The translations under genes and the position numbers were made by a program. The notes below the pieces were generated by a model. That model did no database searches. It was not told the DNA's origin and saw only the letters and a list, made by a program, of their open reading frames with translations. DNA of 64,000 nt from Cellvibrio sp. UBA7661 (GTDB taxonomy: Bacteria > Pseudomonadota > Gammaproteobacteria > Pseudomonadales > Cellvibrionaceae), in contig DLHT01000011.1 of the NCBI GenBank assembly GCA_002483365.1, positions 62,001-126,000 of the forward strand. The letters run 5' to 3'. Shown one piece after another: positions 36,701 through 42,540 of the stretch (positions are counted from its first letter, which is position 1; every line of letters starts with the position of its first letter).

Positions 36701-37097
36701 GTTTTTTGGTGGCGCTAATGCCAACTATTGGTTGAGCCTGGTTCCGTCTATGGCGGGCACTAGTAAAACCCGTGTGTGGGCAAACGGTCCGTCTTTCTAC
36801 GACAACGCTGAATTGGCTAACCGTATTCCTGCGGGGCAATGGACGCATATTGTCATTATGGTGGATGGTGAAAATAACAACACCATCAAACTGTTTGTGA
36901 ATGGCTCCTTGCAAGTGACATCAACGGATTTCCGCCGTGTGATGACGGTTGCGGGTGACACCAATGAATTTGCGCTGGGCGTGAATTATTGGGATACGCC
37001 ATACAACGGTGCCATCGATGAGTTGAAAGTGTTCACTGGCACCATCAGCGCAGAAAAAATTAACTCACTTTATCAAGAAGGTTCAACTGCCCAGTAA
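33702..37097 (+). CDS. GH43 endo-arabinanase-like lipoprotein with two LamG domains
   Basis: A 1131-residue surface or periplasmic lipoprotein (lipobox LGGC, C19, then a glycine stretch). The GH43 propeller (about 60-400) has VHDPSIVKAG (base D), the DPNAIDPAAFFD segment and AIEGAFVMY (acid E). A beta-domain (about 400-520, ending SVFGTR) is like that of two-domain endo-arabinanases. An Ig-like stretch (about 530-610) and a LamG-like jelly roll (about 615-825) follow, then a second Ig-like/LamG pair (about 830-920 and 925-1125). The two LamG domains share IRLPD(D/N)(I/L)I and YT(V/I)S(F/L)W. LamG domains probably hold the enzyme on polysaccharide. It is closely related to the 785-aa protein at 48527. 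Confidence 0.9.
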   Translation: MKLSSLALVIGGLLLLGGCGGGGDGKSYNTVPASPEPTYSKPALSSGIPLASDGSVAFEDIGVHDPSIVKAGSDYYIFGSHLAAAKSNDLVNWEYISVLSNNAAVDESPLFNTYSTQIAEGIAWTDGFKGNWAADVIKAPNGKYWFYYNHCAQTEADNGGCWNRSYLGLAEADSVGGPYVNKGVFLRSGYRNASEFSAYPLDNGQTSWNGAVDPNAIDPAAFFDKSGGLWMVYGSYSGGIFILEMDTTTGKPKAGQGYGTHLLGGDFRAIEGAFVMYSPVADYYYLFYSVAGFAANDGYNIRIARSKTPKGPYLDPAGNDIANGAGLEVGGKLLGGFEFTQALGEAAPSWGYQSPGHNSAYYDEASKRHLLVTHTRFPASATAYPNNIEAHAVRTHEMFVNKEGWLVVSPQRYVPLNGDNVVDVAQVPGHYKFVNQGKAVNKTAIKSGYITLHENRSVSGSDKGSWMIMGDDSIKLVLDSGTYFGVLKWQWDNGKKELVPVFSAMARDGASVFGTRTDGIAATSTALSTVADALNIKTELTLADEGYLLPTVGKSGTTINWVSSNEYFIDSQGNVFIPTPDLGDQTVTLTANLSLGGQTISKTFNVTLRARPAFKNAVAHYRFENALTDSMGKFAVAKTTDNNLFNVDATAPTFAAGYAGGQAYDFNGANGVRLPDDIIKSSEYTVSFWMKAENLNTHTPAFFMATDVDHWSSYIPGNAWFTTGSLIWSNYMGNWNQVVHSATAPLNQWQHVAITYSNGMMNLYIDGAFAGAMPRDDIFKNGGLYALGVNFGWDLPFVGQIDDLIVYDYALSSLDINGAAINNLTDPSQFAGFVKDALELGDMSAVRENFDLLRVGPFVSGIRWTSSDEKYLKPTNGVAVVMQPTADEGDKTVTLTAHINYQGFTDTKEFQVTIKSLAPAEYSFENSLASLNDVAPAGTVTGDRIGNTGGAVSYVEGVKGQAVNLNGASGIRLPDNLITTNSYTISLWLKPTTFTDYTTAFFGGANANYWLSLVPSMAGTSKTRVWANGPSFYDNAELANRIPAGQWTHIVIMVDGENNNTIKLFVNGSLQVTSTDFRRVMTVAGDTNEFALGVNYWDTPYNGAIDELKVFTGTISAEKINSLYQEGSTAQ

Positions 37098-37108
37098 TGC
37101 GCAGCCGC

Positions 37109-37130
37109 GAGGGGTTTGTTCCCCTCGCAC
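37109..37130 (+). terminator. Hairpin after the GH43-LamG gene
   Basis: GCGAGGGG-TTTGTT-CCCCTCGC, 12 bp after the stop. There is no long T-run, so it may be a weak terminator or a 3' stabiliser. Confidence 0.5.
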
Positions 37131-37145
37131 CTGAATGCTTTTTGA

Positions 37146-37173
37146 TTGAGTTAATGCACTCACATTAACTCAA
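37146..37173. promoter_or_regulatory. 28-bp inverted repeat ahead of the TonB receptor gene
   Basis: TTGAGTTAATG (37146-37156) and CATTAACTCAA (37163-37173) are perfect 11-bp arms around CACTCA, ending 28 bp before the start codon. It differs from the 17-bp operator family. It could be an operator for another regulator or a hairpin in the leader RNA. Confidence 0.6.
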
Positions 37174-37201
37174 ATTTATTAAAAAAATTTGGAGTTGAAA
37201 A

Positions 37202-40024
37202 ATGTATAAGAAGACAGCTTTAGCCTCAGCGGTATTGGCCGCAATGATGGCGCAAATCAGTGTTGCCCAATCACAACAACAATCACAACAACAATCACAA
37301 CAACAATCACAACAAGAAGAACAAATTGAAGAAGTGACAGTACAAGGTATTCGCAGCAGTTTGACCAAAGCATTGGATATCAAACGTGACAATACCCAAA
37401 TTATTGATGCAATCGTTGCAGAAGATATTGGTAAATTTCCTGATAACAACGTCGTAGAAGCATTGCAACGCGTCACCGGTGTGCAAACGACCGGCCGCGG
37501 CGGCGGTGAAGTGACCGGTATTTCGATCCGCGGTTTGACTGACGTTCATACCACCGTGAATGGCCGCGATGTATTTACCGGTGCTGGTCGCGATGTTGCA
37601 ATTTGGGATATTCCCGCAAGCTTGCTGAGCAGTGTGAATGTGTATAAAACGCGTTCTGCTGATCGCACCGAACGCGGTATCGCCGGTTCTATTGATGTAA
37701 AAACCAATCGCCCGTTTATGTTTGACGGTGAAAAAGTGGTGTTGGCCGCACGCGGTATTTATGCCGATCAGCCCGATAAAATTGATCCTAACGTAAGTGC
37801 GCTCTACAGCAATCGCTGGGAGTTGGAAAACGCTGGCGAAATCGGCGCGTTGATCAATATTGGTTACGCCGAAACACATTATCGCGATGACAGCATGACC
37901 GCCGGTGCGGTATTCCCATTCTTTTCGGCAACGCCTGCATCTAACTACACGCCTTATCAGATGATCCCTAATAATTCGAGTGGCAAGCCGGTGTGGCAAG
38001 CGGGGTTGGAAAACGGTATTCCGTACAGTGCAGGTTCGACTTTGAATGTGGATGGTGAAACTGTCGATTACTTGATGATGCGCGATGCCGTTTTCGGCAG
38101 CGTTTTCTCAGGGTTCCGCAAGCGCCCGGCTGCCAGTTTTTCTTTGCAGTGGGCACCGAATGATGACTGGGAATTTTTAGCGGAAGGCTTTTACACGGGC
38201 TATCGCAATACCCAACAAAATGCCATGTGGTTTACCAACACGCTTGAGCATCAAAACGGCAACATTGCTATTCCGCTCGTATACGAAGGCACCAATGTTG
38301 TCAAAGAGCATCAAGGGCGCGGCAACGGCGGTTTCCAAAGTGGTGACTATGCCGATGGCAAAACCGATAGCTACCTATGGGCTCTGGGGGCGAAGTGGAC
38401 TCCTACGGACAAGCTGACGCTGAATTCAGAGCTGGTGTTGCAAGACAGTGAATACACCAACAACTTCTTTGCGATGCGTTTTGATCGCACTGCCTATGGG
38501 TTGGATGTGGACTACAACGATCGCGATGGTGTGCCTTCGGTGGAGTTCTGGGACAACCCGGCGACCGCGGTGGATGAGTCAGATATTTCTGCCGTTGCCA
38601 ACTGGAACGCCGGTACTGTCTACGACAACGGCGGTAGCAGCACGGGTGATTCTGCAGCCTACAGCCTGGATGCCGATTGGCAGCTCGATGGCAGTTTCAT
38701 CGACAGTATTAAAGTCGGTGGCCGCTATCAGATCCGCGGTGCGGAAACCATGTCGCGCGATCAAAGCGCAGGAATCGGCGGCACCAGCGTCAATGAATTA
38801 ATGGATTTGTTGGTTGCAGCAGGTGCCTCTGGTGATGGCTCGGGAATCGTCTATACCGCGACTAATTATTTTGATGGTCGCGCCAATATTTTCGATCGTT
38901 TCATCACCGCCAATGGCTACTACATGCTGCAAAACAAAGCGGCAGTACGCACGGTTTATGATTTGGAAATTGATCCGGTGCTGGAGAAAAGCTTCAGTGT
39001 TGATGAAGACGCGGCTGCGTTTTATGTCACCACACAATTTCACCTGGGTGACAACCTGAGCGGTGAATTTGGCGTGCGCGCAGTGGACTATCAACAAGAT
39101 CTGGAATTCTGGCAGGACGGTGTTCTGGTTCCCGGCACTTCTTCTGCGCAAGAGGTTTTACCCAGCCTGGTGTTGAACTGGGATATTACCGATGACGTTG
39201 TAGGCCGTGTTGCCTACACCGAAACCCTGCGTATGCCCGAGTATGGTTCTTTGAATCCCCATCAGGATTTCCAGGATCCGCTGACCAGCACGCCTTACGG
39301 CACCGGGGGCGGTGGCAACCCACAGCTCAAGCCGACCTACTCTAAAAACTATGATATGTCGCTAGAGTGGTATTTCGCTGAAGGCAGCTCGCTGTATGGT
39401 GCCTTGTTCAAGCGTGAAATCGATGGTTTGGTGATTAACGGTAAAAAGACGGTTGTGCGCGAAGGCGACGATGGTGTTACGCGCCCTTATGTGTTGAACG
39501 CGCCCGTGAATGCGGCAGACGGCGAGCTGTCGGGTATGGAAGTGGGTTTGGTGTACTTCCCGGATAATTTACCCGCTGTGCTGGATGGTCTGGGCGTGCA
39601 GGCGAGCTACACCATGCTGGACTCCGAACAGTTGAACCCTGAGTTTGCTGAAGATGGCAGCATCAGTGGTTACAACAAATCCAAAATGAGTGGCGTGTCT
39701 GACTCATCCTACAGTCTGGTGTTGGCCTACGAGAAAGAAGGCTTTGGTGCGCGCTTGTCTTATGTATGGCGCGAGAAGTTCTACCAGGGCAACGAAGCGT
39801 CGATCTTCGCTAACCCCATCCAATTCTGGAGCCGACCTGAGCAGGATCTGTCATTCCAATTGAGTTACGACATCACCGACGAGTTGGCAATCACCTTTGA
39901 TGGCACCAACCTGTTGGATGACGTTTACCAAAACTACTACGGTGAGGGGAACCAAAACCTGTTTAACTTTGGTAACGGTATCTATTCCAAAACCTATGCA
40001 GTGGGTGTGCGTTACTCGTTTTAA
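37202..40024 (+). CDS. TonB-dependent receptor, arabinan locus (copy 1)
   Basis: A 940-residue outer-membrane receptor. The signal peptide ends near SVAQ (22-23). A glutamine/serine linker made of SQQQ units follows, then the TonB-box-like IEEVTVQGI, plug motifs EDIGKFPDNNVVEALQRVTG and ISIRGLTDVHTTVNGRDVFT, and a beta-barrel ending in TYAVGVRYSF with the terminal aromatic residue. It is paralogous along its length to 42541-45333. Together with that copy it probably imports arabino-oligosaccharides made by the surface GH43 enzymes (inference from position). It has a good terminator 35 bp after the stop. Confidence 0.93.
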   Translation: MYKKTALASAVLAAMMAQISVAQSQQQSQQQSQQQSQQEEQIEEVTVQGIRSSLTKALDIKRDNTQIIDAIVAEDIGKFPDNNVVEALQRVTGVQTTGRGGGEVTGISIRGLTDVHTTVNGRDVFTGAGRDVAIWDIPASLLSSVNVYKTRSADRTERGIAGSIDVKTNRPFMFDGEKVVLAARGIYADQPDKIDPNVSALYSNRWELENAGEIGALINIGYAETHYRDDSMTAGAVFPFFSATPASNYTPYQMIPNNSSGKPVWQAGLENGIPYSAGSTLNVDGETVDYLMMRDAVFGSVFSGFRKRPAASFSLQWAPNDDWEFLAEGFYTGYRNTQQNAMWFTNTLEHQNGNIAIPLVYEGTNVVKEHQGRGNGGFQSGDYADGKTDSYLWALGAKWTPTDKLTLNSELVLQDSEYTNNFFAMRFDRTAYGLDVDYNDRDGVPSVEFWDNPATAVDESDISAVANWNAGTVYDNGGSSTGDSAAYSLDADWQLDGSFIDSIKVGGRYQIRGAETMSRDQSAGIGGTSVNELMDLLVAAGASGDGSGIVYTATNYFDGRANIFDRFITANGYYMLQNKAAVRTVYDLEIDPVLEKSFSVDEDAAAFYVTTQFHLGDNLSGEFGVRAVDYQQDLEFWQDGVLVPGTSSAQEVLPSLVLNWDITDDVVGRVAYTETLRMPEYGSLNPHQDFQDPLTSTPYGTGGGGNPQLKPTYSKNYDMSLEWYFAEGSSLYGALFKREIDGLVINGKKTVVREGDDGVTRPYVLNAPVNAADGELSGMEVGLVYFPDNLPAVLDGLGVQASYTMLDSEQLNPEFAEDGSISGYNKSKMSGVSDSSYSLVLAYEKEGFGARLSYVWREKFYQGNEASIFANPIQFWSRPEQDLSFQLSYDITDELAITFDGTNLLDDVYQNYYGEGNQNLFNFGNGIYSKTYAVGVRYSF
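37271..37315 (+). repeat. 12-bp in-frame tandem repeat in the receptor gene
   Basis: TCACAACAACAA is repeated three times from 37271, with a partial fourth unit TCACAACAA. It encodes SQQQ units just after the signal peptide. Because the unit is a multiple of three, slippage would change linker length but not the frame. Confidence 0.9.
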
Positions 40025-40058
40025 TTCAACTGTATAGAGTTGCCAATATACAGTTGCG

Positions 40059-40086
40059 AAAAGCCCTGCCATGCAGGGCTTTTTTA
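40059..40086 (+). terminator. Intrinsic terminator of the TonB receptor gene
   Basis: AAGCCCTGC-CAT-GCAGGGCTT followed by TTTTTATTG. Confidence 0.9.
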
Positions 40087-40157
40087 TTGCTGTTTTTTAT
40101 TGTTGTTGCGCAGGAAGAAAATAATCGCAAATACACTGGACTTTAAGAATTATTAAT

Positions 40158-40174
40158 ATATTATATTACAAATA
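40158..40174. promoter_or_regulatory. Predicted GntR-type operator O6, not linked to a protein gene
   Basis: ATATTATATTACAAATA resembles the operator family and lies in a gap between two terminators. The next event downstream on the plus strand is the terminator at 40295-40325. Confidence 0.5.
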
Positions 40175-40325
40175 GAGTGTTTGATCGCCCGCATGACTGC
40201 ACTCCTGTTGTACTCTGCTGTAAGAGTTATGTGTTCACTGGACTTAATCCTTTGTCGTTGGATGGTGTAACGCTTTTGTTAACACCACTTTTTCAACCGC
40301 TACAGTTTTCTGTAGCGGTTTTTTT
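40175..40325 (+). ncRNA. Candidate small RNA with its own terminator
   Basis: A stretch of about 150 bp begins just after operator O6 and ends in a perfect intrinsic terminator. TATATT at 40163-40168 could be its -10 box. It contains an imperfect hairpin (GGTGTAAC ... GTTAACACC at about 40264-40286) before the terminator. A 25-codon frame (40193-40270) has no ribosome binding site. Both neighbouring genes end in their own terminators (40059-40086 and 40382-40418), so this element is a separate unit. The 5' end is a guess. Confidence 0.45.
40295..40325 (+). terminator. Strong intrinsic terminator without an upstream protein gene
   Basis: AACCGCTACAG-TTTT-CTGTAGCGGTT, an 11-bp perfect stem with a run of seven T, more than 200 bp after the terminator of the receptor gene. 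Confidence 0.9.
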
Positions 40326-40381
40326 ATTCAGGATTCAGCCCCGCAAGCAACAAATCGTCAGGCCATAAATTAAAAGACAAT

Positions 40382-40418
40382 AAAAAAGCGGTGCCGATAT
40401 CATCGGCACCGCTTTTTT
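40382..40418 (-). terminator. Intrinsic terminator of the SSS symporter gene
   Basis: AAAAAAGCGGTGCCGAT and ATCGGCACCGCTTTTTT form a near-perfect long stem with T-runs in both directions, 14 bp beyond the symporter stop. Confidence 0.92.
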
Positions 40419-40431
40419 AAACCGGCAGGCC

Positions 40432-42063
40432 TTACCAAAAACGCCAATAAATAAACGCGGTAATACCGACAATAATGCATGTGTGGATAATATCCCACTT
40501 GTCGATGCCCGCTTTGATTTCTGTTTTTTGCTCGGCACTGATAGAGCCGTACGTCAGCCCTGCAAGCTGCGCTTCCGGTGCGGGCTTGGTGAAGAAACTG
40601 ACGGCGATAACCAATACGCAAATCACGATAAATAACAGTGAGCAGTAGTACAGCCAATTCATATCGACCAGTGCGTAGAGCACGCCATCCGTTGCCAGCT
40701 GTTCTTTAAAAATAGTGAGCACCAAACGCAACATGCCCAACACAAAACCGCTGACTAATCCAATCAGCCCGGCTGCAGGTGTAATGCGCTTGGAGAAAAC
40801 GCCCAATAAAAATACCACGGCAATTCCCGGTGCAATTAACGCTTGTACCAGTTGCAAATATTCATAAAGTACATCGGACACCATTTGCATAACCGGTATC
40901 CACACCACACCTAATATCACCACCGCAATGGTGGCTTGGCGGCCAACACTGAGCAGTTTGGTTTCACTGGCATCAGGCTTGAATTTTTTATAAAAATCGA
41001 TGGTGAACAGCGTTGCCGATGAATTAAATAAAGAGGCGAGGGAGCTCATGAGTGCGGCAAGTAAACCGGCAATCACAATACCTTTAATACCGGACGGCAA
41101 TAATTCTGATACCAACACGGCAAACGCCTGGTCGGCACTTTCTATATGGATTTTTCCCTGTGCGTGTAGCGCAAAAGCAATCATGCCGGGGAACAGGAAA
41201 ATAAATACCGGCAGCAATTTTAAATAACCGGCAAAAATAGTGCCGCGCCGTGCGGCTTGGATTCCTTTGGCGGAGAGCACACGCTGGACAATATATTGAT
41301 CGGTACACCAATACCAAAAACCGATAATAAATGAGCCAAAAATAACGCCTGGCCAAGGAAAGTTTTCGTCGTCCATCGGGCGCATCAATCGCATATTTTC
41401 ACCATTGATTCGCTCAAGTTCAGCAAAGCCGCCGACTTTATCCAAACCCACTACCAGAATGACCAATGAGCCAATAATAAGTACCGGTGTTTGTAAAACC
41501 GATGTCCACATGATGGCTTTCATTCCGCCCAGCACCGTGTAGATCCCGGTAATCACAACCAGCCCCAGTGCAGCAATCCAGAAAAAATCAATGCCCCACA
41601 GCGAATCAATTCCCAGCACGGTTTTTAATACAACCCCGCCGGCATACACCGTTACCGAGACTTTGGTGAGCACATAGCTGACGAGCGAAATAAATGATAA
41701 AAAAGTGCGTGAGCTGGACGAATAACGGCGCTCCATATACTCGGGCATGGTGTATACCTTGCTGCTCCAATAAAAGGGCGCAAACACCCAGCCGAGCAAC
41801 AAAATAATCCAGGATTGCAATTCCCAATGCGCCATTGCCATACCCGATTGCATGCCCGCACCGGATAATCCAACCAAATGTTCCGAACCAATATTGGATG
41901 CAAAAATGGATGAGCCAATCACCAGCCAACCCGCGTTGCGCCCCGCAAGAAAATAATCCGATGTGTTTTTTTCTTTTTCGAACAGTGACCAGAGCACAAC
42001 GGCAACCAGCAGCAACATAAAGCCAGCCAGCACCATCCAATCCAGGGAGGAGAAATGAATCAT
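40432..42063 (-). CDS. Sodium:solute symporter (SSS family), probable sugar transporter
   Basis: A 543-residue inner-membrane protein with about 13-14 hydrophobic segments. Family motifs are SDYFLAGRNAGWLVIGSSIF, ASNIGSEHLVGLSGAG, MPEYMERRYSS and DQYIVQRVLSAKG, as in the SglT-like Na+/glucose-galactose group. The ATG at 42063 has AAGGT about 8 bp ahead. A longer frame starts at 42123, but it has no binding site and adds residues unlike the family. It sits between two TonB receptors for the same locus, so L-arabinose is the likely solute. Operator O7 lies 76 bp upstream. Confidence 0.92.
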   Translation of the reverse strand: MIHFSSLDWMVLAGFMLLLVAVVLWSLFEKEKNTSDYFLAGRNAGWLVIGSSIFASNIGSEHLVGLSGAGMQSGMAMAHWELQSWIILLLGWVFAPFYWSSKVYTMPEYMERRYSSSSRTFLSFISLVSYVLTKVSVTVYAGGVVLKTVLGIDSLWGIDFFWIAALGLVVITGIYTVLGGMKAIMWTSVLQTPVLIIGSLVILVVGLDKVGGFAELERINGENMRLMRPMDDENFPWPGVIFGSFIIGFWYWCTDQYIVQRVLSAKGIQAARRGTIFAGYLKLLPVFIFLFPGMIAFALHAQGKIHIESADQAFAVLVSELLPSGIKGIVIAGLLAALMSSLASLFNSSATLFTIDFYKKFKPDASETKLLSVGRQATIAVVILGVVWIPVMQMVSDVLYEYLQLVQALIAPGIAVVFLLGVFSKRITPAAGLIGLVSGFVLGMLRLVLTIFKEQLATDGVLYALVDMNWLYYCSLLFIVICVLVIAVSFFTKPAPEAQLAGLTYGSISAEQKTEIKAGIDKWDIIHTCIIVGITAFIYWRFW

Positions 42064-42138
42064 CAGCGTTACCTTTTTATTATGTTTCAACGAGTCATTG
42101 GCGTTTAAGCCACGGCGGATCATACGTAAAACCAGATA

Positions 42139-42155
42139 TTATTGTAAGATAATAA
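42139..42155. promoter_or_regulatory. Predicted GntR-type operator O7
   Basis: TTATTGTAAGATAATAA, 76 bp upstream of the SSS gene start (minus strand), divergent to the TonB receptor at 42541. Confidence 0.55.
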
Positions 42156-42341
42156 TCGGGCGAAAATGCTTCAAAACCCCTTAATAACAGCGAAGTTACG
42201 CGTGTTTTTGTCATCTTTGATGGCGGAATAACGTTATTTTTTGGTTGGTGTGTAATAGTAAAAATGACTTTTAGTGCGGAAAATTCCATCTAAAAAAGTA
42301 TTTTTATCTGTTGACGTAAATTGCTGGCGGGGATAGTATTT

Positions 42342-42358
42342 TATTTGTCTTACAATAT
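42342..42358. promoter_or_regulatory. Predicted GntR-type operator O8
   Basis: TATTTGTCTTACAATAT has a perfect right half (TACAATAT), 183 bp before the second receptor gene. A half-site (AGTTCATAAGACAAATA at 42449-42465) lies closer to the gene. No gene is seen in 42064-42540. Confidence 0.6.
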
Positions 42359-42540
42359 GCATAATAAGTGGCGTATGCAGGCTTGGTTGTCGCTCTGTAT
42401 TACCTGCTTCCGGTAATGGCGGAAAAACTTCCCCGCTTGTTTTAAGACAGTTCATAAGACAAATAAAACACCGATTTAATAATAATGATTGTTGCAGCAA
42501 GAGAACTCATCCATGCAGCAATCACATACGGGAGATCCTC

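Noticed and set aside
37165..37476. Minus-strand frame coding for a repetitive Cys/Asp-rich peptide
   Set aside because: It is the antisense of the CAA-rich repeat in the TonB receptor gene and has no independent support.
40177..40368. 63-codon frame after operator O6
   Set aside because: It runs through the strong terminator at 40295-40325 and would start with GTG three bases after the operator without a binding site; an untranslated RNA fits better.
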